Program-made: the position numbers and the translations under genes
The notes under the pieces: generated by a model
What the model was told of the DNA's origin: nothing
The model's database searches: none
What the model saw: only the letters and a program-made list of their open reading frames with translations
Shown here: positions 21,043 to 33,259 of the stretch, piece after piece
Numbering within the stretch: the stretch's first letter is position 1
How the letters are laid out: the number at the start of each line of letters is the position of its first letter
Source of the DNA: Nigrospora sphaerica
Taxonomy: Eukaryota > Ascomycota > Sordariomycetes > Amphisphaeriales > Apiosporaceae
NCBI GenBank assembly: GCA_018287875.1
Contig: JAGVVL010000025.1
Location: forward strand, 2,170,001-2,234,000
Direction of reading: 5' to 3'
Length of the DNA: 64,000 bases

Positions 21043-24000
21043 GGTGAGCGAGGTCGACGGACTCGTAACTCACGATCGGTGGGATAGTAGGAACTGCAGG
21101 AGGGACTGAGAGGGAACAGAGGATGAGAGGGTCGAAGGAGGGCGGACGGCGTCTTTATGGAGGGTCGTACACAGGAGCCCCGGACGCGGAGCTGGGCAAC
21201 CGTCGGGTAGGGCCCGCCAGCACGCGATCAACGGGTGCCCTCGTTGTCTTGTGTATGTGAGGGAGTAGGTACCGTACTACGTAGGTATGGAGGTGGAGCA
21301 GCAGTTAACCGTACCCGTACAGATTTCCGGAGCCAATGGGTCCCCCGGTTGGTCTACACCCACATCAGCCGAATAGGTAGGTAGGCTGGTACTTTCGCCC
21401 TTCGTACATAGCAGGCGATTAGACGGGGGCGAGATGGTGGGCCTGCGCTACGACTATACGACCCAGTGCTGCGGGTAATTGCGGGCGCAGGGTCAGATAG
21501 TAATTGTCGGAGGCGATGTCCGCCGGTCGAGCAGCAGGAGCAGCTATCGCGCCGTGTGAGGCGTCATCACTGGATTGTCTCCCACCGGATGGTCGACTTT
21601 GGTGTCGCGGATTTAGTAGGATCCTGTCGGGGAGGGGGGGGGGAATAGTGATAAGAACGAACGAACCCATCTGGTGTCAGCCTGTTCATCGAGCCCGATT
21701 CTTAATCGCCCCGGTGGTTTTTGTTGGGTATTGGTATGGCACCTACCAAGTTTCTACCTTTTACCCGCTATTTACCTTTTTACTATAGAAGATGGGTAAA
21801 GCAGTAGTCATTCGCCTCACTGCTAGCTTACCTCATATGTACGTTGCAAACATGGTGCAGGTGCCTGCTTGGTCAACCAAATCGCGCCGTTCCTCTTGCC
21901 GAGCTCTGCCCAGCCAGCCCAGCGCTGCCCAGATGAGCTTCTTTCGCAGGCGGGAAAGCTTGTCCTGCCCACAAGATCGGTCATTCGCTGTACGCGGGAG
22001 AAAGCATTTGGGAGCAGAGGCCGTCCCATTGGCCACTCGACCCCCCGGTCGAGCGCGGATCGCCTGAGCCCGCGCACCCTCCGTTCTCTTATCTCCTTCC
22101 CATCTTGGGACGAGGCCAGGGTTTCGACCGTCGGCTCTCTTGCCGGAGGCGTGCCTGGCTCCCCGTCCCTTGGGGTTTTGCTGTGTAGCATTGGGCCACA
22201 CCAAGACTCGCGGTTGAAGTCAGCCGCAGCCGCCTACTCGGACGGACTCGGGGAAGGGGGACCCTCCTTACATCCAATCCCCTTTGACAGAGCACAAGTA
22301 CTCGACCCAGGGCGGGCTCGACGGGATCCATCCATCCATCCCAACGCCCTCATCACATCCCGGTAGTCTCGCGGGGTGCAGCCGCTCCACCGTGGACACC
22401 CAGTGACCGCTTTGCGTTGGGCGCCATACTGAGAAGGGCGACATCCCCGTTGACGGCTCGTGTGTTCGGAACTGTTGGCCACACTCGCAGCGCCTCAATC
22501 TGGCCCCTATCCCGGAGATTTGAGGCCATGCCCCATTCGCCGGCCCTGCCCTGTTGGACCTGCCGGCCTTTGCTGGCCTTCCCCAGCCTCCAGAATCCGG
22601 AGTGAAGCAGCTGTGGTCGAGCAGGGGCGGTGACGTGATAGCAGAGTTTTCGGCCGCGGGTGGGAATCCCGCTGCTTGAAGCCGCGTAGGGGCGTCAAGT
22701 TATTATCATTATCAACCAACCCAGCTCGGGCTCGCGCGACCGCTTGTGCACCCGCTCTCGCGTGTCGTGAAGAGCCAAGCTCGCCTGTCACGACGCGGGC
22801 GGCACGGGCGGCAGGCAATGGTGCCCTGCCAATCCGTGCCGACCACTCGCGTTGGCATGCGATTGCATGATTCATTCGAGCGGCGGGCCAGAGAAAAGGT
22901 CGCAGTCCTCGGGCGGCCCACGTTTATCGCCCTCTCGTGGCGCGACCGTCATGCGAATGGGATCTGCGCTCTTCAGCCTGGCGACTCGTGCGCCGCCCTC
23001 TGTTACAACATGACTCTTGTGGCCTTCCTATATCGGTATGGGCCACCTCGTGCTGGTTGCCCAGCTTAGTCGGCCCGGCTCCTCCATTAGTCGCGGCTCT
23101 CCTCGCCGGGTCTACCCTTGCGTTTCTGCGGTCCCAAGCCGAGGTTCCTCGCTGCCGGCTCGACCGGTTACTTGTCGGCTTGCTTACCTCCCGTTATCAG
23201 TCCTACCCCCGTCACCCCGCCCGTGCCTCTCGTGTGTCTGGGGCCTGCCTCCCTGCTCAGCTGCTCTCCATGCGATTGACTGCTCTGGCTGCGTAGCCTA
23301 TTTGCACCTCAGCGCCATCCTGGCGGAATGCGCCGTTGGCGAGTCGACAGGCTGTTTCACCCCTTTGCCGGCGTAGGCGTCCTGTTCCCCGTAGATTCTA
23401 GAACGCGGCCGTACTTCACCGGCTGCCAATCAGACCATCTAAGCCTATCTCGCGGTGGGCGGCCCAAGTGGCCGGCAATGGCTCCCGCATCGGTGAAGCC
23501 GCTCCGTACAGCCCAGCAGTGGCCGAAGATACTGTTACAGCCCCTTAGCAGCGGCGACCAAGAGAGGGGACGCGTTTCGCGCCAGGTGACGGCGGCTTAA
23601 CCAGATGAACGCGTGTTGTTTTCCCATCTTGGGAGGCATCCGCCGAGGCGAGGCGAAACCCCGTTCACCACTTCGCATGCAGCAGCATGCTTTCCGCTGT
23701 TGAAGTACCCCTACAAGTAGTAGCTGGAGCGAAATGCAAGCTGACATCCCGCCGTCGTCCCATCTTGGCGCAGCGGCACATTAAGTATTCAAGCTTCTGC
23801 CCGGCCCGTCGGTTATTGTCAGCGCCGTACTTTTCCCGCCAAATTGGGTGCGCGAGTACACGCGGGATCGCCGGGCCTGCGTCTTGTCCCGTCTTGTCAC
23901 GCTAACGCAGTTGAGGTTCGCGATTAGGTCCCGGAGCTAAGGCATTCCTTAAAAGCACCGCCTGGATATGGACGCGATGAGGTTGTATAGAAACCGAGTC

Positions 24001-26053
24001 GCCTGGCTGAGGGTTGGCGATATCATTCCCGGCATCGTCACCATCGTGCGCGATGCCAGTACGCGGGTATCGGCCGTCCGGCACTCATGGGGGCGAGGCC
24101 TAGTAGATCGGATTGAGTAATGAAAATACCCTTGCTGTGGGTTGATTGATGGGCTGGGAGATGGGGAACAATTTGGGTGCATGCACTACGGGGGCAAAAG
24201 AATGGAGCCTCTCCACGGTCTTTTGCCTGCAGCTTCCGGGTCGCCTGCACACACGCGCATACGCCAGTACTGTATGCACATGCACCGTAACGTTGCCCTC
24301 GTTTCCCGCCGTACCACGAAATCAGCCTGGGCCTTGGCGGGCGGCAGCATTAGTAGTACGACCGACGGCCGTTGATATCACGCGAGGAACGCGAGGAATG
24401 CATGCCGCAGTTAGAATGCATATACGGCCCCCTTCCCCCCCCGTAATGGCAAGCAACGGGCAACCTATTCCAAGCCGCCTTGTTTGGGCATATGGCACAC
24501 CATCTACCAGACAGCCCTAGGAGGCGAAAAGGCAAAAGCCCCGTGAACCCTTCCAACGCGTTTCCCGCCCTGTGTCGGTTCTTGGGCCCCACGGTCGCCT
24601 TCCTCCAGCGGTTTGGCGCCGACAGGTCCACGAGCCGGACCACGCCGCCAGCCGCCCGGACTCTGAGCATGGGCGCGAACGGGAACGGGCAAGTGGGAGA
24701 ACGCGCGCCAGGTGGTGAGGTGAGCTAGGGCTCGTAGGCCGTCAAGAAACAACAAACCGTGGCATCTTTCGGGATATGGGTTCTCGGCCGACGGTTGATT
24801 ACGCAGCCCCCAGAGCTCGCACCGCTCAATGACTTCGCTTCCGATCGCAAGCATCTGTGTGCCATCTACGCGCTTCCATATTGGGCCGGGGCACCCGGGC
24901 CACCCGGGCCACCCGGGCCACCCGTTAATTCCGCTGCCCGCCACCTACGCTTGCCGTCGCGCTGGCCCTCTACCATGTACTTGACGGCGTACCCGCCGTA
25001 TAGGACATGACCGAGGACATAGTGAGTAATCCGTGCCGCCGCCCGCCCTCCGTGATCGCACTCTCCGTCGGGCCGTCCAGCCCAGGCGCTCGCGACCGGG
25101 CGACTTATTGCGAGAGCCAAGTCGCCAAGCAAGCCCCGTCGCCCCCCAAGTAAGTTTAGCTGCATAACGCCGACCGCCAGCGGCGACGTTGGGTTCCTGG
25201 TTCCGCAATACCGCCGTATTTGCACCTACGCCTCCCAACTGGCTTGATTGCCTGACAACCGAGCGGGGCCGAATGCCGAGCAGACCCCGATGAACAAAAC
25301 CACCAGCCGCATCTACATCCTTGATGTCATCAGGACTCTCGCTGCTGGCCTCGTCTCACTCGTCTTCCGTGACACGCCATGGGCCGACCGACATGGGGCG
25401 AGTCACGGCCGAGAAGCAGAAATCCTTGCACGCATCACTGTATTTCATCGACACCAAACAGCTCAAAGCTGACTTCGACAGACTATTATGGGGGCGTGGT
25501 AGGCCATGCAACCGCATACCGTACAAGAGAGAGAACCCCTTCCTCCCCGCTGAACTCACGGCGTCCAAATACAACCCGTGAAGTTGTGTGCCGCATATCC
25601 CCCAGATCTTCTCTTTTCCTCTCACCGCCATGCTCGCCCCGATCTCCAGGGGCTTCGTAGTCCGCTTTGTACTCGTACACATGCTGTTGTTGCTAGAGAC
25701 GCCGGACTATTCCCTCACTAGGGAGCCGGGTTGGTTAGACCAGGCTCCCCAGCTCTCATCAAACGTTTCCTCACCTCCCTTGACGCCGTAACTCGAGTGA
25801 GCCTCTCTCGACGATTTAGGTATGGACCAGGCCGGGTATCAGGAAAGGAAAGGAAGAAGGCAAACGCAGAAACATGCATGTCCTAGGTCGAAATCATTGC
25901 TGTCATCGGCGGCGGCGGCGCATTGTCGGCAATCGTATCAAAACTTACCGTTCAGAGGGAGCTGCGAGCCGCTTCGCAAGCCCCCGGCAACATCTGTCTT
26001 CGTCAGCATTTCAGGAGACCCCACTGAGTCTTCACGGAAACTGGTGGCCAGTC
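21043..26053. other. Gene-poor region of 5 kb between PTR2 and the acidic-protein gene
   Basis: About 5 kb with only short overlapping open frames (none above 165 codons) and no recognisable domain. Base composition is balanced and I do not see the strong TA excess expected of heavily RIP-mutated repeats. The first 250 bp upstream of PTR2 are its promoter and include a TATA-like CATAAAG at 21153-21159 (minus) and several TAGGTA motifs. A 9-bp tandem repeat lies at 24892. The stretch may hold decayed mobile-element sequence or non-coding RNA, but nothing supports either directly. Confidence 0.55.
24892..24924. repeat. 9-bp tandem repeat, unit CACCCGGGC
   Basis: Three perfect CACCCGGGC units plus a partial fourth. 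It encodes Gly-Pro-Pro in one plus-strand frame and Trp-Pro-Gly on the minus strand, but neither frame looks real. Confidence 0.85.
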
Positions 26054-29000
26054 CTAGCCGCTGGAACGCCGTATATCAGCATCATGGGGTGGTGACAGCC
26101 GGCGCTGGTCGTTCCGAATGTTGGGGTTGTAGCGGGGGGTTTTAATAGGAAGGGGGCGTGGTGGGGAGGCGAGAAAACGGACACGTCGCGGATGATCAGG
26201 AGAGGCGGCGTCTGACACCTATACCGACTGTTAGCATCGTGTCCCGGACACCTCAATTTCATCCCCGGGGTATACTGACTTGCGTGCGCGTCTGCATCTT
26301 CGGCGGCGTCTGATCCAGAACGTGCTCGCTTCCCCGTGGTCGGCGACACTTGTGCCGACTGCTCGGGAGGCATTACCACGATCTCCTCGCGAGTATCTTC
26401 ATCTTCCGATTCCCAGATGAAATCGCCATCGGCCTGTTCTTGCAATGTAGCCGACGCGATCGTCTCACGAGGCTTGGCATCGGCCTCTGCCTCGCCATCT
26501 GAGTAGTCGATCTCGTCGTTCTCATCGCCGTTCAAGGTAGCCGTGGCACTCGTATTATGGGATGAAGCATCCACCACTTGCCCGTTAGCAGCGGCACCAT
26601 CTTCACCTTCCGTGATGACCAAATCCACTCCGATGGGGCCTGTGTGATCTTGAGATTCGTGCAAGTTAGCGTTTGCTAGGTGCTGGCACGGGCAAGAGAA
26701 ATGGGGAAGGATATGAGAAAGTGGGAAATTACCTTCTTGTGCGGGACCGACATCTAGACCGTCCTCATTGTCATCGTAGTTCGACAGATCAACGTCCTCT
26801 GCTTGGGCTGGTTCATCCGCATTCTGTTCCAGAGCCTGGGTCATCTCGACCGGCGCTGTGGCTACCAGTGTGCTCTCCAGGGTGTCCCTGGCATCAACTG
26901 GGGCTCGCTGCTCGCTGTGCCGGCTGTAGTCCTGATTGTCGGTACTGCGCTGGGTAGTCTCCTCGAATTCACCGTGCTCGCGGTGCTCAGCGCTTTCCTG
27001 CATGTCGAACTCAAAAGGCTCCTGTTCTTGATACTCATGGGCTTCCTGCTCATGGTCCTCGGCGGCCTCCAGCTCATGGTCCTCGGCGGCCTCCTGCTCA
27101 TGGTCCTCGGCGGCCTCCTGTTCATGGTCCTCGGCGGCCTCCTGTTCCTGATCCGCAGCAGCCTCCTGCTCCTGGTACTCGGTGATCTCCTGCTCCTGGT
27201 ACTCGTTGATCTCCTGCTCCTGGTACTCGGAGGTCTCCCGCTCGTTGTACTCGGTAGTCTCCTGCTCTTGATACTCGGTGTCCTCTTCGTGGGTTTCAAC
27301 ATCCTCTCGCTCTTGACCCTCACTGGCGTCTTGCTGTTGGTTCTCAATGGCGTCCTGCTCTTCATTTTCAATAGCCTCCTGCTCTTGGCTTGAATCGTCT
27401 TCGTTAAAGTCCTCAAAGAACTCATCCACGGCAACATCGGGGGATATCGCCAGAACTCTGCCTTGGCCGTGCGGAGCTTCGTCATCCTGAGCAGGGGTGG
27501 CGTCGCGGTATACAGCAACATCACTCATTCCTCGGCCCGCATTGGCTTGGTCGACCAGGGCAGCAAGCCTCTGGCTGCAGTTGGGTCTTACCAGCAGGTA
27601 AACGTAGAGCTCGGGCGTGTCGTCAGTGTCTTCGTTTTTGATGAGTTTGTCATACAATACGAGCATGTCACCAAACGTGTACCTCTCAACGAAGTCCCTT
27701 GTCGTGGTCTGCTGGTGGTCAGCTTGAGAACAATGTTATCCCGGGGTTGTTGCGCTTACCTCTCCAAACTCCAAGCCAAGTCCGTCGATGTGCATCACGA
27801 GCTCGTCCAGCGGAGATATCTCTTGCGAGATAACATCGCGAATACTGGCCAAGAACTCCAGCAGAGACGTATCCAGCGCGGACCGGTCGCTCAAAAAGTA
27901 CTGCTCCGGATCATCATCGACGGACTTGGCGAAGAGTTGATAGTCCGTTTTACCGTAGTGGATCAGAATTTCATACCGAGCAGCAATTGCCGACGGGTGC
28001 TCACTTGCTGTGATCTGGGTGTGCTGCAGGCGGCTGCTCTGACTGTGATTGTCGGCAGTGGCATCGACATCTTCCTCCACGGTTTCCACGGCAGAATTGC
28101 TGTGATCGCCAGAAGGGTGCTCATGCGAGTGGATTTCCTCAGCATCATAGCCATACGGTCTCTCGTTTTCGACCAGTGAATCATGGGTGGACCCGGCGCG
28201 TGCTTTCGCGTCGCCACTGGAATGGACTTCGCTTATTTCACCAATTTTAGCAACCTCGCTGCCTTCGGTGGCATCGTAGTGTTCGCCAGTCTCAGCTGTC
28301 TGCTCCGCCTGCTCCGCCTGCTCTACCCAGCTGACCTCGAGGGCCTCAGTCGTCTCAGAGGTGTTGATAGCTTCAGCGTCATTCGTAACCGTGGCGGCTT
28401 CGGCGGCCCGATCAACGCCGTCATCCTCAGCAGGCTCGACCCCGCCGATAGTTGCGCTGGCCAAAGTGACCATATTCTCTGTCTGGTTATCAAACTCAGC
28501 CGGGAGCGTTGAAGATGTAGTGTTGTTCTGGTCGATAAACTGGGTCTTGGAAGACTCGTCTAAGCCAGTTTCCGCGGGTTCAAGATGATATTGCCCATTT
28601 TCCAAGTCCCCGACCAAGGTTTCTAGCTCAGCATGTCTGCCTTCCGCGGGTTCGTCTTGCTGCTGCTCATCATTCGTGGCTCCGTCACGGGGAACTTCGA
28701 CATGGGTTGCGCCAGGTGGAACGGCTGCTTCGGCCGGTTCTGTTCTGACAATGGTGACCTGGACGTCTTGCGAGATAGGTGCTTGACCTCCTTCTTCTAT
28801 CGGAGTGTCTTCCATCTGGGTCACGTCGCCCCCGGTTGTAACGACGCCAGTCAAGTTTTGATCTTGCAACCAATCATCATCGTTGGTAGTCTGCTCGTAG
28901 GCAAGAGCTGTGGGCTCGGTGTCGACAGCGTACTCGATCTCGTCTCCGAGGCTGATATCTACGTTCTGACCCACGTTCTCCATCTCGTAAGGGTTGCCGT

Positions 29001-29271
29001 CGGTACCGCCGATGTCGATATCGTAGTCGCTATTCACGACACCCGAGACGTTGTAATCAATCTCATCGGCATCGACCATGCCATCTGAAGTATCGTCTCC
29101 CTCGGCCATCGACTCATCAACAGCCTCCACGGCCCCTTGCTGTTCGTTATAGTCACCCAGCTCCATATCGTCGTCGGTATGTGCAACGGCGTCATCGAGG
29201 TCGAGGTCAATGTCCTCGACAGGACCGCCCTGACTGACGTCGGTGATGATGTCCATTTCTTCGGCCGGCAT
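26054..29271 (-). CDS. Large acidic protein with Glu/Gln repeat array, function unknown
   Basis: Conserved-looking but unnamed protein of 1002 residues. Four exons read minus: 27760-29271, 26733-27708, 26284-26639 and 26054-26218. The first 420 residues are acidic and probably disordered. A compact region (about 430-560), with RYEILIHYGKTDYQLF and ERYTFGDMLVLYDKLIK, looks folded and is split by the first intron. Residues about 649-738 are an eight-residue repeat (EYQEQEIT/EDHEQEAA type). The C-terminus turns basic, with KRARSGSD and a Pro/Arg-rich tail. The third intron seems to use a GC donor (GCAAGT, 26283) with branch site GCTAAC and acceptor GGTATAG. The GT alternative one codon away ends the protein within seven codons. 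KRAR suggests a nuclear signal. I do not recognise the family; nuclear or chromatin-linked work is speculation. Confidence 0.8.
27007..27276 (-). repeat. Coding minisatellite, 24-bp unit (Glu/Gln-rich octapeptide)
   Basis: About eleven units of 24 bp in the acidic-protein gene. The central copies (units CGGCGGCCTCCTGCTCATGG plus TCCT on the plus strand) are nearly identical, which indicates recent expansion; the outer copies have drifted. The period keeps the frame, so copy number can change without breaking the protein. Confidence 0.85.
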
Positions 29272-30711
29272 AGCTATGTCGGAATGATGTGTCGTCGGCT
29301 GCGTACCTCAAACTGTTTTCGGGCTGCCTCGAGGCTCCGCGATCGATACCAGGTTATGGATAGCTGGGGGAGTAGGGAAGCTGGGCTTGACAAGACACGT
29401 ATGAGTCTGACAAAGAAGGCGCGCTGTTCTACAGAAACGCGACCGGAGACTGCGGGCGCTGGGCGAATAGTTGCCTGGAGCGGAATGCTAAACCCTTGGT
29501 TCCCTTAAGTAAAAGGTGGTGGTTTGCGCTTCGCAACACATTGGTAATCAGATGGGCCTCGGGCTTATGGCAGAGGGCGACTCAAGCTTCGATGTCGTGG
29601 TGCTCGAAGCGGTCGCTGTTTCCTGTCAAGGGGAACAGTCTATGACTCGCTTGCTCGGGAGCCCGTAGTGTGAGAAGCTGCAGCCAAGACACCAGGACGG
29701 TCCGCCACAACAAAGAGGACAGGAATTTTGCGCAGTCGGGACGATGGATGATGGCTGGTGCCACCAGGACGATGGCGCCGGCGGGTGCTGTGGGCTTGCT
29801 TGCTAGGCAGGCCTCCGGAAAACGCAGTTATGTAGACCGATGATGCACCGCGCCCAGTAACTTGCGGCGTCAAAACCAGGAGCCTCGAGCAGAGAGAGAC
29901 CGGGAGATGGGGAAAGGGAAAAGAGGGATTGCGGGAGTGCTTGAGAGTTGACTCAGTTGCGAGGGGAAAGATGCTACACTTGAAGACATCAATATTGGCT
30001 CAAGCTGATGGAGAGATGGATGCGAACCTACGCTTTTTTAGTGGATGGCTGAAGGCAATCACATTCCAATTAACGCGTGCCACAGTGAATGATTCAAAGG
30101 TGGAGCGTGTATGCCTAAGACCAGCATACAGTATTAATACAGTGTAATTGTCTCACTGTTTGGTTGCGCGGTGCCCAACTCGGTGCATCTCCGAGTATGA
30201 GCCGCTTTCAAGGTACGGGCAACCGCTATCAAAGTACAACTACATGCATGTATACATTTGTATGTATAAACAGGTTTTTTAAAACCGAAAATCAAAGGAA
30301 TAATTAGTCGGGGGGCACCAATGTAGGCGTATGATATGTTGGTAAGGTTCTTGAGGCCTGAATATTCGCCTCCCATCCCTAGTTGCGGCGTGTATTGTAC
30401 ACAGTGTGCAGTGCCAAAAAAAGCAGCACCACGCGGGCTGAGACGCGGCAAACGAGTTGGTCTAGCAGGGATCCTAGAAACTGCAACTGTGGCTTGACTG
30501 CCTCACGGACCACATCCCACTCCGCGGTGACCAGGACTTGGGGACTTGGGAATAGGTAACCCTGTCCACCTGGAATAGGACAGCAACATCGCAAAGTCGC
30601 CGTACCTCCTGTAGACGACAGCTGAAGCAACTGCTGGGAAGGGCGTCTCGAACAATCGCGCGCTCCTCACACATACCCCGTTCCTCCCGCTGTTACCGAT
30701 ACTGCACCACG
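29272..30711. other. Divergent intergenic region before RET2
   Basis: 1.4 kb between the minus-strand acidic-protein gene and plus-strand RET2. The middle (about 30000-30350) is clearly more AT-rich than its surroundings. The only frames are short. I see no RNA gene. Confidence 0.5.
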
Positions 30712-32448
30712 ATGGTAAGGACCACGCCGGCCCGGTGATGCTGGCGCGGGAATAGGGAGACCCTACTAACACGCTGCCCCTTCAGGTTGTCCTCGCTGCG
30801 TCCATCTGCACCCGTGGGGGCAAGGCTGTCCTCTCGAGACAGTTTCGCGAGATGCCCCGGTCTCGAATTGAGGCTCTACTGGCTTCGTTCCCCAAGCTGG
30901 CCGACACAAGCACCCAGCACACCACGGTGGAGCAGGACAACGTCCGCTTCGTCTACCAGCCCCTTGATGAGCTCTACATGGTGCTCATCACCAACCGCCA
31001 GTCCAACATCCTGCAGGACATCGACTCCCTCCACCTCTTCGCCCAGGTCGTCACCAGCACATGCAAGAGTCTGGACGAGCGCGAGATCCTTCGCAATGCC
31101 TACGAGCTGCTCAGCGCATTCGACGAGCTTGTCACCCTGGGCTACAGGGAGAACCTGACCATCAGCCAAATCAAGACCTTCCTGGAGATGGAGTCGCACG
31201 AGGAGCGGATCCAGGAAATCATTGCCAGGGTAGGTTCCAGGCGCCGGCTCTCGAGGCAACGCATCGGGTTTACTGACGATCCCAAAGAACAAGGAATTGG
31301 AGGCCACAGAAGAGCGCAAGCGCAAGGCGAAGCAACTCGAGTTGCAGCGCAAGGAGTCGGCGCGCACCGGGCGCGCAGGCGTACCGCGCACGCCTGTCTA
31401 CCCTACCTACACCCCGCCGACCCGCCCGACCCAAGACACGTACGACAGCTACGAGGCCGAGAAGAACAAGACGGCCCACAAGCCGGCGGCGATGAAGGGC
31501 AAGGGCATGCAGCTTGGCAAGAAGTCCAAGACTACGGACATGTTCGAGCGCGTGCGGGGCGACATGGGCGCCGAAGTCGACGACGCGCCCTTGGTGCCTG
31601 TTGCGGCTCCCGCACCGGCCCCTGCCGAGGCGGCTACTCGCGTGTCATCAACGCTGGATCGTGATGCCATCCACGTGACGATCAACGAGTCTATATCCGC
31701 CAAACTCTCCCGAGAAGGAACCGTCAACTCGTTGGCCGTCAGCGGAGACTTGGCTCTGCGCATCTCGGACCCGAGCTTGACCAAGGTGAAGCTGGCACTC
31801 TCGGCCAATGCTTCGCACGGGGCATCGTTCCGCACACACCCGAATGTCGACAAGGCGCAATTCAACAACGCCAAGGTTATCCAGATGAGCAATATCGCTC
31901 GTGGGTTCCCCGTCAACAACGCGGTCGGTGTGCTCCGGTGGACGGCCAAGCCCAGCACGGACGACACGAGCGCCGTGCCCATCCAATTCACCGTCTGGAT
32001 CAACAAGGGTTCTGACGGCAGCTATGGTTTGACTGTGGAGTACGAGTTGACGGGTGGCGAGGAACTAAAGGACGTCAGCGTGGTGATTCCCTATGCCACC
32101 AGTGAGCCGTCAGTATCAAGCTTCGATGCTACGTACGAGGTGTCGGGAGACAGCTTAGAATGGACCATCGGTACCGTCACGGCCGACGAGCCGAGCGGTT
32201 CATTCGAATTTGAGGCCCAGGCGGACGACGAGAACGAGTTCTTCCCCATGCAAGTACGCTTCGCCAAGTCGTCGCCGTATGTCGACGTCGACGTAAGTTG
32301 CCCACCCTCAGCGTCTTTCCTGTTGGCTATGTATGCGTATACTAACGATGAATCTCAGGTTTCCTCGGTCACCTTGGTCGAGATGAACGAGGAGGTGACC
32401 TACTCCAAGGATATCAAGTCCGTGGCCGACAACTACTTGGTCGAGTAG
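30712..32448 (+). CDS. RET2: Coatomer subunit delta (delta-COP)
   Basis: Subunit of the COPI coat for Golgi-to-ER retrograde vesicles. Four exons, 30712-30714, 30786-31229, 31288-32292 and 32359-32448, give 513 residues, the usual length. The first exon is the ATG alone; the intron (GTAAGG to CTTCAG) is phase 0 and gives MVVLAASICTRGGKAVLSRQ, the family's conserved start. The longin-like N-terminal domain spans about residues 1-140, followed by a charged Lys/Glu helix (NKELEATEERKRKAKQ) and a linker. The C-terminal mu-homology domain starts near residue 270 (DAIHVTINESISAKLSREG), the part that binds tryptophan-containing cargo and tether motifs. All junctions restore family sequence. Confidence 0.97.
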
Positions 32449-33259
32449 ATCTTGAGGCAGTGAGTAGATCAAATCTGCGTGCGTAGTTGTAGGGGCTGTA
32501 TAGAGAAAAGGGCCGCGGTGGATGCTGGAGGCCGGCAAAGCGGTTTTTATGAAACATTGCACAGCGCAATGGACGAAAATAATCTGATGCCATCCGTCGT
32601 GCCCACTCCACGAGTACGACATCCATGGATCGCCCGCACGAACGGATCCGGGTCAGCCATCTATTTAGTACATCGTAGGCGTGACGGTCTTTGGCACGGG
32701 TTGGTGGGTTCCAGCTGGACGGATGGGGTACATGTGGGCTGTCATTGTGGATCTTGAGCCTCTGTGGACTTACAGCCCAAGCTGGCTACTGCTGTGGGCA
32801 CTAGGACCAACATGACCTGGATTCCCTTCATCCCATCCCGTGGGACGGGACGGGACGCGTTGACTCTCCTAGAAAACGAAGACGAACGAGGGTTGACATG
32901 GACTTCTTAGGGCCGTAATGTCCAAGTTTTACTTTCAGTTACTCCTTGCTTAAGAAGATCTAGGTAGGCACTTGTTACATAGCTGGTCACCGAAGTTTGA
33001 GGTACCCAGTATCACTGATTTCCATATACGCCGCCGCGTTCACCAGTGTGGGTAGTCGCACTGTGCATGCAGGGCAGGTGGGAACAGAGAGAAGGTGGAA
33101 AATGGAAAGACGCCAGGCGCGTCGACAGCCCCCCAACCCAGCAAGCATGGAAAGAAGCAGCGTCATGGTCAAGCCCACCCTGGCCACCAAATCCCATGCG
33201 ATGCTGCACCAAACCAGCCCGTGATCCGAGATCTCCCCTCCACCCCCAGTGCGCCAGAA
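32449..33259. other. Intergenic region between RET2 and APC4
   Basis: 0.8 kb between two plus-strand genes, holding the RET2 3' UTR and the APC4 promoter. A TAGGTA motif is at 32961. No other feature is visible. Confidence 0.5.

Noticed and set aside
22640..22700. Short GGGTGGGAATCCCGC inverted repeat looking like a tRNA or terminator stem
   Set aside because: No complete cloverleaf and no context; likely chance.
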